Assembly (NCBI RefSeq): GCF_000341265.1
Contig: NZ_ANAE01000107.1
Span: forward strand, 47,795 to 111,794
Length of the DNA: 64,000 nucleotides
Source of the DNA: Nocardiopsis prasina DSM 43845
GTDB taxonomy: Bacteria > Actinomycetota > Actinomycetes > Streptosporangiales > Streptosporangiaceae
Reading direction: 5' to 3'
In this document: one piece after another, positions 28,115-37,040 of the stretch
Position numbering within the stretch: the first letter of the stretch is position 1
Layout of the letters: each line of letters begins with the position of its first letter
Notes under the pieces: generated by a model
What the model was told of the DNA's origin: nothing
Databases searched by the model: none
Seen by the model: the letters and a program-made list of their open reading frames with translations, nothing else
Program-made: the position numbers and the translations under genes

Positions 28115-28253
28115 TCCCGGTGGAGCCGTACCGACACGGGCGCTCGCCCGGATTCGCCGACGGAAATCGTCGGCCCCGCACCCCGAACATGAGCGTCCAA
28201 TCAAATGGTTCAGCTCCGCAGCGCAGAGTTGATGGACCAGAAAAGGAGTAGCC

Positions 28254-29948
28254 GTGGCGGACGTGGTCAGGGTGAAGTCGAAAACACTGGGCATCGACAC
28301 ACACGAAGCCCCGAGCGCACCCGATCAGCGCAGCGACAAGAGGGACGCCGAGCCGGCCGAACCCTCCGTTGACAGGACGCCGAGGAGAAAACGTCAGCGA
28401 AAGCCCCCCGAGAAGGACCCGCTCACCGAACTCAGGCAGAGGAGGCAGAGAGAGCAGGAACGGTTCGTCGAGGACGTGCGGGCCTCGCGCATCACCGCAC
28501 CGGGTCAGACCCCCCAGGACCAGCACATGATGCTCAACAACCTGCATCAACGCCACGTCTCGACGATGGTGGACCTGTGCCTGAGGCCCCTCCGGAACAA
28601 GGTCACCCCGAAGAGGGTGATCGCCACCGTCGGCGTGGCTGCGGCGATGTGGATGCTGTCGCCCAGGTTCCGCTCCCACGTGGGCGAACAGGCAGCACGG
28701 GTGGCCGATGCCCTGGGCGTCGGACGCGGTGGACGGGCGCAGACCGCTCCAGCTCCCTTCACCCCGGACGGACCGCTCGGCGCGAACGGGAGCCCGCCCT
28801 GGGGCCGGAACGAGCAGCCCCGGGAAGCCTCGAACGACAGCGGTCAGGGCCCCCGGTCGAACGAGCAGAGTGACCGCGAGCCGTACACCGAGGAGAGCGC
28901 GGCTCTGGCACACGTGGGGATCGCCCAGAACGCCTACGACGAGATGCGCAGGCCCGGCGCGGACCAGGATCTGATCAGGCAGAACTACCGAAGCGCCCTG
29001 GACGGCCTGTACCGCTCCGCGGAAGCCGACGGGTTGAGCCGTGAGGCGATACGGGGCAACATGCGCGCCGTAGTGGGCCAGATGATCGAGCGCGATCCCT
29101 CGAAGGCCTCCGTCTTCTCCGGATTCGCGCATGGCGGCGATCCGGGGACCAGCGGCCCCTCGGGGGGTGAGATGACCACCGATGAAGCCTTCACGGTGCG
29201 CGAGCCGATGAACGCCGCCGAACACCGCGCGGCTGCCGCCCGGACCATGCACGAGGACCTCAGCAACGCGCACGGACTGGCCGAGTTCGACGAGGTCGTG
29301 AAGCAGTACTACGTGGGGTCCTTCACCCGCGAGCACCCGGACCTGGCAAAGGAGGGCAGGGATCCCGCGGAACGCGCCCGGCTCAAACGCTCGCAGTCGA
29401 TGTTCGCGTCCATGAGCGACGACGGACTCAGTATCGATGAGCAGGGCAAGTTGCACAGGCAGGCACTCGTGGAAACCCTCCAGCACGTGGACCCCCAGTG
29501 GGAGAGGCGCCTGCGTGACCTCGACGACAGGGTGAACCAAGCACGCGAGAATCCACGAGGACCCCGGACCTGGGCGGAGCCCGGTCCGGGCGCGCAGCCG
29601 GACCCGGAGGACGTCGTCACCGTCGAAGCGGAGATCGTCGATGCCGAGATCGTCGACGAGGACCAGGACGCCGTCGGTGACCAGGGCCCGGCGTCCTCCG
29701 TCAGCCAGGCCGTCCCGAAGCCTCCGGGTCCCTCTTCCGCCGTCGAGCAGGCGCAGTCCGGACCGGAGGACCTGCGGGACCTCGCGTCCGGCAGTGACGA
29801 CACGATGACCGGCCCGAGCCGCGCGAGGACCCTGGCCGCACGGCAGCGCGTCGCGGTGAACCAGGGGAACACGGGTACGTACATGGGCGCCCAGTCGAGG
29901 CTGCCCGCCCTGGGACCGGCCCCGTCAGACGGCCCGGAAATGGGCTGA
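28254..29948 (+). CDS. uncharacterised protein at the border of the secretion locus
   Basis: A 564-residue protein of unknown function with a GTG start behind AAAAGGAGTAGCC. The N-terminal 80 residues are basic and disordered. A hydrophobic stretch, VIATVGVAAAMWML near residue 125, may be a membrane anchor. The middle is a helical region (about 215-430) with YDEMRRPGADQDLIRQNY and WERRLRDLDDRVNQ. The C-terminal 130 residues are acidic and proline-rich. It is the only rightward gene of the locus, has its own promoter and ends at a convergent terminator. No relaxase or nuclease motif is visible. It could be a substrate, a chaperone or a regulator of the apparatus; I cannot say which. Confidence 0.75.
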   Translation: MADVVRVKSKTLGIDTHEAPSAPDQRSDKRDAEPAEPSVDRTPRRKRQRKPPEKDPLTELRQRRQREQERFVEDVRASRITAPGQTPQDQHMMLNNLHQRHVSTMVDLCLRPLRNKVTPKRVIATVGVAAAMWMLSPRFRSHVGEQAARVADALGVGRGGRAQTAPAPFTPDGPLGANGSPPWGRNEQPREASNDSGQGPRSNEQSDREPYTEESAALAHVGIAQNAYDEMRRPGADQDLIRQNYRSALDGLYRSAEADGLSREAIRGNMRAVVGQMIERDPSKASVFSGFAHGGDPGTSGPSGGEMTTDEAFTVREPMNAAEHRAAAARTMHEDLSNAHGLAEFDEVVKQYYVGSFTREHPDLAKEGRDPAERARLKRSQSMFASMSDDGLSIDEQGKLHRQALVETLQHVDPQWERRLRDLDDRVNQARENPRGPRTWAEPGPGAQPDPEDVVTVEAEIVDAEIVDEDQDAVGDQGPASSVSQAVPKPPGPSSAVEQAQSGPEDLRDLASGSDDTMTGPSRARTLAARQRVAVNQGNTGTYMGAQSRLPALGPAPSDGPEMG

Positions 29949-30002
29949 TCGCCCCCACGGGAGGGAACGGCGAGGAACCCGGCAAAGAGCGGAAGACCGA
30001 CG

Positions 30003-30037
30003 AGGACGCGCTGGAGGGATTTCCTCCAGCGCGTCCT
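30003..30037. terminator. bidirectional terminator
   Basis: AGGACGCGCTGGAGG at 30,003-30,017 pairs perfectly with CCTCCAGCGCGTCCT at 30,023-30,037 around a GATTT loop, followed by TGTCGC. The 15-bp stem separates the rightward gene from the long leftward secretion cluster. Confidence 0.85.
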
Positions 30038-30053
30038 TGTCGCATACACGCTC

Positions 30054-30329
30054 CTACGAGTTCCCGTCGAAGATGAAGAGAAGCAGAACCAGGTGAGGGA
30101 TGACCACTGCGGCGATGGCCACGAGATAGCCGCCCCAGTCGATTCCCAGCGGCTCGTTGATCATGGCGATCAGGCGGTCGAATCCGGGGCGTGCAATCTC
30201 CAACAGGGGATCAGTCAGGCCGGACAGGAACAACAGCCAGAACAGACCCCACAGCATTGCCGCCGCGATGCACGCACCGAGGAGACGGCGCACGCTGATC
30301 GAGCGCCGACCGGCTCCGTTTCCGGACAT
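30054..30329 (-). CDS. small two-helix membrane protein of the secretion locus
   Basis: A 91-residue protein with membrane segments at about residues 15-36 and 66-87 and a basic N-terminus (GAGRRSISVRR). ATG 30,329 follows GAGGAGGAGGAATTC, a strong ribosome-binding site. It is the last leftward gene of the cluster. A 14-base motif (GCGCTCACTTTCCT on the plus strand) lies 27 bases upstream and recurs ahead of the coupling-ATPase gene. The two-helix layout resembles VirB2- or VirB3-like subunits in general terms, but no specific similarity is visible. Confidence 0.7.
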   Translation of the reverse strand: MSGNGAGRRSISVRRLLGACIAAAMLWGLFWLLFLSGLTDPLLEIARPGFDRLIAMINEPLGIDWGGYLVAIAAVVIPHLVLLLFIFDGNS

Positions 30330-30355
30330 GAATTCCTCCTCCTCAGCGAGCCGTC

Positions 30356-30369
30356 GCGCTCACTTTCCT
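30356..30369 (-). repeat. 14-base motif, copy 1
   Basis: GCGCTCACTTTCCT (minus strand AGGAAAGTGAGCGC) is identical to 34,548-34,561. Each copy lies about 30 bases upstream of a leftward gene start in the secretion locus. Confidence 0.5.
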
Positions 30370-30510
30370 ACGGTTTACCATCACTGGATCCCGATCCCCA
30401 CCGGGTCGAGGTCGACGATGGAACAGCCCCTTCTCGGACGACTTCCCTGACCTGGCTCGAAAGGTCGAGCCTTTGGTTCTCGCGCCCTTCCTCCGTGTTC
30501 CACCCGGTCA

Positions 30511-33500
30511 CTACTCCTGAGAACGCATCACGCTCGCCATCGCCCGGTCGAACTCACCGCGCGCCACGTCCAACCAGCTGTCCTTCTCGGCCAGGAACTC
30601 GTAGAACGCTCCATGGACGCTGAACCCGTGCAGGTCCGCCCATTGGCCGGGGTCCTCAGCGAACACCCGCTCCTCGCTGCTGGCGCTGGCCTGCTGGAGT
30701 CTGCGCATCGCCTCCGACTCGTCCTGACGGGAGATGAAGACCCTCGTGCCGTCAGCGCTGCGCAGGGAACCGTCACGGCCCGTCGAGAAGTGGGCGCCAT
30801 CCTGTTCCAGTGCGGTCCGAGCCGTCTTGTACGCCTCGACGATCTGTCCGTCCAACGGGCCGTCCAACGCACCAGCGTGCGGCCGCTCGGGGTCCGACGA
30901 GAAGTTGACCAGCATGTCCCGACTGATCTGCCTGTCGGCGTAGCGCATCACCCTGAACTCGTCCATCCGCGACTGCTGGATGTCGACGAGCTGTTGCAGG
31001 GCCTCGTCGAACTCCCAGTCCATGTCGTCCATGTCCACGTCGCCCTGGATGTCCTCGGGGTCCACGTCGTCGGAACCGCTCAGGCCCTTCTCCTCCGCGT
31101 ACTCCTCGCCCCGGGCGGCGTCCACCAGCTCCATCACGTCGTTGGCGTAGGTGTCGGGGTCCCGCCGAGAGACGTCGACCGCGGAGAGGCCGTGTGCCGT
31201 CCGGTACTTCTCACGGCAGGCCACAGCCAGTTCGGCCTGCTGCATGCGCTTGGCCAGCATCGCCTCGAAGTCGGGCTGGTTCATGCGCACGTCGAAGTCG
31301 AGCGCGCTGGACAGTGTGGGGATGGTCTGGAGCGTGTAGTCGTGGCCGGGGTGCACGATCGAGTCCCTGAACAGCCGCCAGCTCATCGGGAGGATCATCT
31401 CGTTGCGGTTCCACACCGGGGAGTCGCCCGCCCGGAAGACGATCGAGTTGCGTTCGGAGATGAAGGCCAGGTCGTTGTAGCTGATGACCGGTTCTTCCTT
31501 GGTCGCCATGGTGTAGGAGACCTTGCTCTCCACGCTCATGCCCTTGACCAGCTGACCCTTGTCCTGAGTCACGGTCTTGGAGTCCATGTAGGTGGTGTGA
31601 CGCTTGCCCGACATCTTCTCCAGCGTCTCGAGCATCGAGTCGTCCGTGCTCTTCAGGAAGACGATGTTGGAGGTGTTGCCCTGCACGATCTTGTCGACGC
31701 TCTCGCCGTACACCTCTCGCAGCTGCTGCAGGGTCTGGAGGATCAGTGTGAACTGCTGGTCCTGTCCCAGACCGATGGAGAGCATCGTCTCGAACCCGGA
31801 GATGCCGTGCCCCTCGGACTGGAGGTTGCCGAGCTCGTCGAGCATGAACCGGGTCTTGTACAGCGGCTTCTGGTTCTCCTTGGTCATGTACGACTTGTCG
31901 AAGTTCAGGTCGACCAGCTGCTTGATCAGGATCAGGATCAGCTTGGCGTACTTCATCAGGTGCGGTGGCGTCACCAGGAAGACCGCCTTGGGCTGTTCCG
32001 AGTAGCGCACCATCGTCTGCGTGATGGCGCTCGCCTGCCCCATCTCCTTCTGTGGCTGGTCCCCGGTGATGTTGGTCAGGCGCACCTGCGGATAGGTGGT
32101 GTGGCCCGGCGCGAACGAACCGTCGTCGTTCCTCTTCAGCTCCAACAGGATGCCGTTGCGTACGATCTTCCTGTTGGTCACCGGGTCGGTGATGAAGAAC
32201 CGGCCGTTGAGCGAGGTCTGGTAGTCCTTCGTGAACCTGAAGTAGAAGGTGCGGATCAGCATGCCGGACTGCGGGTTCAGCAGCCGCAGTCGGACGTAGG
32301 CGACGTCACCCGTGAACTTGCCGCTGAAGTAGAAGCGGGCCCAGCCCTCGCGGGAGACGATGTCCTCGTGCTGGAAGTCCGCACCCAGGTCCTGGGTGAA
32401 CGCGGGGTCGGCGAAGGCGTCCCACCTGGCCTGGGAACCGATCAGGTGATCGCGCTTGAGGTAGTTCATGGTGAACCGCACACCCATGCGCCGCGGGAAG
32501 CTCAGGCCCCCCAGGTCCGTGTTCTGGCTCGGCGTACCCGAGGTGAGCGTGGAGATGGTCGGGTCGGTGAAGAAACTCATCGCCGTGATCGCGATGCCGT
32601 ACACGGAGGCGAGCATCTTCTCGGCCGCGCCCATGGCACGCAGGGCGTTGTCGGCGTTGCCCACCAGGGTCCGCATCGAGTTGACCGGGAGCGCGTTGGT
32701 GGCGTTGAAGAACAGGGTGAGCATGTCCAGCTCCTCCTTGTTCTCCCACAGGAAGGCCTTGCGCTCGGCCTCCGCGTACTCCGCCTCGGCCTCCGCGTCA
32801 CGGAACGTCCCGTCATCCGGGTTCCCGTACTCGCCCCTCTGGGCCTTCTCCTCGACCAGCTGGACCGGGTTCTTGACCTTCTTCGCGGAGAGCTGCACGA
32901 ACAGCTGGTAGCAGTTGTAGAGCGTGACCTTGCCCCACCGCTCGTCGAGCTTGGTCTCCAGGACCCTGGGGTCCATGTCCACCCGGCTGGCGTAGGCGCG
33001 CAGCTCGCGCTCCTCCTCCAGGTAGTAGTCGATGAGACCGTAGGCGGCTCGTTTGAAGGCGTTGTTGGCGGCGTTGGGCCAGACCGGGTCCTCACCGCCA
33101 TCGAGAGGGAAGAAGACGTCGGCGATGTTCTCGATGTACATCGCACACTTGGTGGAGTCACCCTCACGGGCGGCCTCCGCAGCCATGCCGAGCGGGTTGT
33201 AGATGTCGGTCTTCATGGCGTTGATCAGGTTGAACTGCACCACCTGGAATCCACGCATGGTGGCCCGTACGTAGTGTTTGACCAGCAGTTCGCCCTTGGG
33301 GTCATTGATGACCATGTTGTTGGGGCGCTTCTCGCGCAACCACATGTCGATCATCGGCTCGATGTAGGTCTGCCCCTTACCGGCCCGCGTGATGGCCAGC
33401 ACCATGGTGTTCACGGGGGCGGTGTCGACGATGTAGGCGCCAGCCGGCCGCTGAACCTCGTACTCGGGGAAGGTCCAGTCGTCATTGACCATGTCCGCGA

Positions 33501-34515
33501 CGGTCTTGTACCTGCCGAGCTTCTCCCGGTCCTTGCCGTCGGGGTTGTAGGGGACCCTGGTGGTGTCGAACCTCTTGCGCAGGGACTTGTCCTTCGGCAG
33601 GCCGGAGGCCTCGAAGAGCTCTTCCCCGAACCTCTCGTCGATCAGCGGCTTCTTCCTGGTGATCGCCCGATCGTCCTCGTCGAGCAGGATCTCGCCCTTG
33701 AGGTACTCGATGTCGCCGTCAGAGTCGAGGACGTCCTCCTCCGCGCGCTGGGCAGCCTGGACCTGTTTGAGGCCCTTGTTGGTCATCATGACGTGGCTGA
33801 TCATCGAGTTGGGCTGTACGCCCGAGTGCGCACCGGCGTCGGGGAACCAGTCAAACTTGCGCACGATCTCCTGCGGCAGGGCGATGTGCTGGTCTCCGTC
33901 GTACTGGTTGATGTCACTGGTGTCGTGCAGCAGGTTCTGAGCGTCCCGGTTGCGCATGAGCAGTGTGTGGACCACGCCGAACGTGACCAGGCCTGCCCCG
34001 AAGCTCACGGCCAGCTTGAGCCAGCTCATGTGGAGGAGCCAGCCCACCAGTCCATCGGGTTGGCCCGCGCGCTCGGCGTCGAGCTCGGCCTGCTGGGCCG
34101 CCATGTCGTCCAGCACCCACTGCGGCGGGTCCTCCAGGGCCTCTGCCTCGGAGTCGTAGCAAGGCCGGTCGGCCATCACCTCGCCGCTCTCGTCGAGGGC
34201 CCGGAAGCAGTAGCGGGTCGGAGAGAGGCTCTCTCGTTCCACGAACTCGGGGGCGGTGGGGCTGCTGAACGACGCGGACACGGTGCTGACCGTGAGCTGG
34301 CCCGCCGACCACACCGCCCACACCAGCAGGGTGACCAGAACGCTCACCACGACGGCGAGGACGGTTCGCGAGGTCCGAGTCCGTTTGCGTTCGATCCTGG
34401 AGCGATCGAGCTGCTGGGATTCGTAGACGTCGCGGTTGGCGTTCGTCTCCTCGGTGCTACGAGAGGAGAGCTTGTCCCAGGCACCCGCTTTGGGGCTAGA
34501 ACTCCTCCTGGCCAT
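30511..34515 (-). CDS. VirD4/TraG-like type IV coupling ATPase
   Basis: A 1334-residue protein, about twice the usual VirD4 length. Two membrane segments (about residues 51-70 and 163-185) anchor it, with an outward loop between them. The P-loop is AITRAGKGQTYIEP (G379-K380-G-Q-T), matching the TRSGKG form of VirD4 proteins. NDPKGEL follows at 404-410, and Walker B is RFMLDELGNL at 888-893. LQTLQQLREVYGE after it is typical of TraG/VirD4. About 300 extra residues sit between Walker A and B. The last 250 residues are acidic and specific to this protein. In type IV systems this hexameric ATPase hands substrates to the channel. Without a relaxase nearby, a protein substrate is possible. Confidence 0.85.
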   Translation of the reverse strand: MARRSSSPKAGAWDKLSSRSTEETNANRDVYESQQLDRSRIERKRTRTSRTVLAVVVSVLVTLLVWAVWSAGQLTVSTVSASFSSPTAPEFVERESLSPTRYCFRALDESGEVMADRPCYDSEAEALEDPPQWVLDDMAAQQAELDAERAGQPDGLVGWLLHMSWLKLAVSFGAGLVTFGVVHTLLMRNRDAQNLLHDTSDINQYDGDQHIALPQEIVRKFDWFPDAGAHSGVQPNSMISHVMMTNKGLKQVQAAQRAEEDVLDSDGDIEYLKGEILLDEDDRAITRKKPLIDERFGEELFEASGLPKDKSLRKRFDTTRVPYNPDGKDREKLGRYKTVADMVNDDWTFPEYEVQRPAGAYIVDTAPVNTMVLAITRAGKGQTYIEPMIDMWLREKRPNNMVINDPKGELLVKHYVRATMRGFQVVQFNLINAMKTDIYNPLGMAAEAAREGDSTKCAMYIENIADVFFPLDGGEDPVWPNAANNAFKRAAYGLIDYYLEEERELRAYASRVDMDPRVLETKLDERWGKVTLYNCYQLFVQLSAKKVKNPVQLVEEKAQRGEYGNPDDGTFRDAEAEAEYAEAERKAFLWENKEELDMLTLFFNATNALPVNSMRTLVGNADNALRAMGAAEKMLASVYGIAITAMSFFTDPTISTLTSGTPSQNTDLGGLSFPRRMGVRFTMNYLKRDHLIGSQARWDAFADPAFTQDLGADFQHEDIVSREGWARFYFSGKFTGDVAYVRLRLLNPQSGMLIRTFYFRFTKDYQTSLNGRFFITDPVTNRKIVRNGILLELKRNDDGSFAPGHTTYPQVRLTNITGDQPQKEMGQASAITQTMVRYSEQPKAVFLVTPPHLMKYAKLILILIKQLVDLNFDKSYMTKENQKPLYKTRFMLDELGNLQSEGHGISGFETMLSIGLGQDQQFTLILQTLQQLREVYGESVDKIVQGNTSNIVFLKSTDDSMLETLEKMSGKRHTTYMDSKTVTQDKGQLVKGMSVESKVSYTMATKEEPVISYNDLAFISERNSIVFRAGDSPVWNRNEMILPMSWRLFRDSIVHPGHDYTLQTIPTLSSALDFDVRMNQPDFEAMLAKRMQQAELAVACREKYRTAHGLSAVDVSRRDPDTYANDVMELVDAARGEEYAEEKGLSGSDDVDPEDIQGDVDMDDMDWEFDEALQQLVDIQQSRMDEFRVMRYADRQISRDMLVNFSSDPERPHAGALDGPLDGQIVEAYKTARTALEQDGAHFSTGRDGSLRSADGTRVFISRQDESEAMRRLQQASASSEERVFAEDPGQWADLHGFSVHGAFYEFLAEKDSWLDVARGEFDRAMASVMRSQE

Positions 34516-34547
34516 GGTGCGCCTTTCGTTGGTGCATGCGCTCGGAA

Positions 34548-34561
34548 GCGCTCACTTTCCT
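34548..34561 (-). repeat. 14-base motif, copy 2
   Basis: GCGCTCACTTTCCT, identical to the copy at 30,356-30,369, lies 33 bases upstream of the coupling-ATPase start. It may be a shared regulatory or translation element. Confidence 0.5.
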
Positions 34562-34676
34562 GCTTCGCCAGATCTCACGACGGGACGTCCGAACGACGCG
34601 AACAGGGCACCACCCTCGTTGGTCGGAGGTGATGCCCCGCGCGCGGTCACCGCTGCGCGTCATGGCCATCAAGGGC

Positions 34677-36941
34677 CTAGTCGGACCACACCGGGAGGGC
34701 CATCGCGCTGGCACCGAACGTGTTGTAGCCGAACCACCAACCGATGATCACGCCCACGCCGACGGCCGCCAACGCGAAGACGGCCATGAGCACGAAGAGG
34801 ATCTTGTTGGCGCGCCGCTGGACATTGTTGGCACGGTTCAGCTCTTCGATGCTGGCGTGGTTGGTGCGGTTCAGCGCCATCAACTGGCCCTGGTACTCCT
34901 GGTGCATCGTGTCGGTCATGTTGCGGGTCTTCTCGACCAGGTCGGAATACATCTGGTTGTTGATCTGGGCCTTGTGATGCCATTCGCCCTCGCGCTCGCG
35001 CATCCGCACCTCCGCCTGCTCGCGGCTGCGTTCCAGGTCGGAGGTCAACCTGTTGAGATCGGCCTTCAACCGCAGCATCTGGTTCTCGTGCCCGGCCCTG
35101 AGCTCCTCCGAGCGCCGGGCGTGCTCGGCCTTCAACTTCTCCACGCTGGTATCCAGTTGCAGCTGCACAGCCAACGCCTCGGCCCGTGCGATGTCCTGCT
35201 TGCGGTTGTCGTCGATGTAGCGCGTGAGCTTCGCGTTCCACTGGCTGAGCAGGTCCATCTCGGCCTGGCGCTGGATGGCCTCACGCTCCGACAGCAGTTG
35301 GAAGGCGCGCGTGGTGCCCAACTGCATCCGGGTCTGCGCGTCCTTGCGCCGCATCTCGAGCACCAGCTGGCGCCGGTGGGTGTGACGCTCCTCGTTGCGC
35401 CGTTCAACCTCCAGGGCCACATCGGCGATCCGACGCTCAAACTCGGGGCGAGCGCGGTCCCAGAACGCCTGTCTGGCCTGGGCCGCGGCGGTCTCGGCCC
35501 GGTTGTCGGCGTCCTCCTCGTAGCGCCGGGTGATCTCGCTGCGCTGGGCGCTGACGTCCTCGGGCGCCTTGGACCTGAGCTCGCCGTACTCTGTGTCCGC
35601 GGCGACCATCAGCGACTGGTAAACAGAGCCCTCGCGCTGTTCGTCCACCGCACGCATGACCGACTCCACATGCAGGCTCATGGTCTCGACGAAGAGGCCG
35701 CGCAGTTCCCTGCGGTGGTTGCGGTGGAGCTTCGCCAGTTCGGAGTTGGCCTGGTTGGCCAGCAAGGAGACCTGCTCACCGAGCCAGTCGGTGGGCTTCT
35801 CCGTGCCCCTGTCACCCAGTTCGAGGCGCACCGCCGGTGCCCGGGTGTCGAACGTGGCCTCGAACTCGTCGAGGGCGATCTCAAGTTCGAGGTCTCCGGA
35901 GAGGAAGCGCCGCGCGATGCTCGCGCGCACCTGCTCCTCGGTGAACTCTCGGTCCCGGTGGTGCTGCGCGTACTGTTCCCAGTCCTCGGACCCCGCCTCG
36001 TCATCGACCTCCGTGTCGTAGTCCTCGTCATCCTCGTCGTCGTAGGCGACGAGGTCGTCGTGGCCGTGGTCCTCGAGGTCCGGCTCCGCGTCCAGGTCCG
36101 TCCCCGCGCTGAACGCCTCCTCGACCCCCTCACCGAACACCAGGGGCTCGGCGGCGACGTTCGACTCGAAGTGGTCGTCCGCGTCGGCCTCGGGCTGTCG
36201 GGTCGCCGCTGTCGGGGCACCGTGACCGAAGACCGTGGGGGCGTCGTGCCCCGCGCGCTGGGCGGGGCCGCCGGGGACGGTGTGCGGCAACGGGGGTGTT
36301 CCGGCGGGTGGGGTGTTCACCGGGGGGCTGGGAGTGTCGATGGCCTGGGTCCATGCCCACACGTGCGGCAGGTGGTCGGCAAGGCTGCGGCTGCCGTTGG
36401 CGATGGCCACGACGTCGGCGAAACTCGCCTCCTTGCCATTGACCGGGTTGACCAGCAGTTCCTGACCGTCCGGACTCGGGCTCAGCACCATCCAGTGATA
36501 GGTGGTGTTGGTGAGCAGCGAGTACTCCTCCATCCGCTCCAGGGTCTGGGGGGTGGGGATGATCCCCAGTACCTCCTCATCCAGGAGATAGCGGGTGGTG
36601 ATGGCCTGGATGTGGTCATGGTTGATGAGCTCGATGAGCGAGCCCTTGGCCTCGTCCTTCTGGTGCTTCTTGCTCAGACCACCGATGTAGTCCACCGGCA
36701 GGGCCAGAGCAGCCCACGAGTTGGCACCCGGCAGGACGAAGGGTTCGTTCTGCTTGAGCAGGTCGATGACGGCGTTGACGGTGCTCTCGCGCACCACACT
36801 GGCCAGCATCTCCTCCGGCTTCCGCCGCTTGGCGCGCTTCTTGCCGTCGCCGTTGGGCGGGGCCGCGGCTTCCGGATTGTCAGAGGACGTGCCGTCGCCC
36901 GCCCCCTTCTGCCGCATGTTGTCGATGAATCCCATCGGCAC
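34677..36941 (-). CDS. large coiled-coil membrane protein of the secretion locus
   Basis: A 754-residue protein of unknown function. After a basic N-terminus, a globular region covers about 45-210 (VNAVIDLLKQNEPFVLPGAN). Proline-rich and strongly acidic linkers follow to about 340. Residues 380-690 are a long charged coiled coil (ELRRFER-type heptads such as EIERRNEER and RSREQAEVRMREREGEW). A C-terminal membrane segment lies near 705-735. It should be a cytoplasmic rod tethered by its tail. GTG 36,941 follows GGAGAGGGTT; an ATG two codons on is an alternative. It lies between the ClpA/B-like ATPase and the coupling ATPase and may scaffold them. Confidence 0.75.
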   Translation of the reverse strand: MPMGFIDNMRQKGAGDGTSSDNPEAAAPPNGDGKKRAKRRKPEEMLASVVRESTVNAVIDLLKQNEPFVLPGANSWAALALPVDYIGGLSKKHQKDEAKGSLIELINHDHIQAITTRYLLDEEVLGIIPTPQTLERMEEYSLLTNTTYHWMVLSPSPDGQELLVNPVNGKEASFADVVAIANGSRSLADHLPHVWAWTQAIDTPSPPVNTPPAGTPPLPHTVPGGPAQRAGHDAPTVFGHGAPTAATRQPEADADDHFESNVAAEPLVFGEGVEEAFSAGTDLDAEPDLEDHGHDDLVAYDDEDDEDYDTEVDDEAGSEDWEQYAQHHRDREFTEEQVRASIARRFLSGDLELEIALDEFEATFDTRAPAVRLELGDRGTEKPTDWLGEQVSLLANQANSELAKLHRNHRRELRGLFVETMSLHVESVMRAVDEQREGSVYQSLMVAADTEYGELRSKAPEDVSAQRSEITRRYEEDADNRAETAAAQARQAFWDRARPEFERRIADVALEVERRNEERHTHRRQLVLEMRRKDAQTRMQLGTTRAFQLLSEREAIQRQAEMDLLSQWNAKLTRYIDDNRKQDIARAEALAVQLQLDTSVEKLKAEHARRSEELRAGHENQMLRLKADLNRLTSDLERSREQAEVRMREREGEWHHKAQINNQMYSDLVEKTRNMTDTMHQEYQGQLMALNRTNHASIEELNRANNVQRRANKILFVLMAVFALAAVGVGVIIGWWFGYNTFGASAMALPVWSD

Positions 36942-37040
36942 AACCCTCTCCGGTTCGAACCATGACTTGTCGTACTGGCTTTTCGTGAGCCCGCGCGGGC
37001 TTCTTTCGGCCGAGCGAACCCGGTGGAGCTCGGGGGGTTC

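Larger units (their letters stand above)
27780..28253. other. intergenic region at the left border of the secretion locus
   Basis: This 474-base gap holds the GDPD terminator (27,826-27,875), then a noticeably more AT-rich stretch with a good promoter (27,979-28,007) and a possible 20-codon leader ORF. No tRNA or direct repeat resembling an attachment site was seen. Confidence 0.55.

Noticed and set aside
30613..34632. Open frame of 1339 codons on the plus strand opposite the coupling ATPase
   Set aside because: It is antisense to a protein with clear Walker motifs, is rich in His, Val, Leu, Gly and Arg as expected from GC-rich shadow frames, and has no ribosome-binding site or domain.
36988..37001. 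Palindrome AGCCCGCGCGGGCT between the AAA+ and coiled-coil genes as a terminator
   Set aside because: The centre leaves no proper loop, and the T-rich tract lies on the wrong side for the leftward genes.
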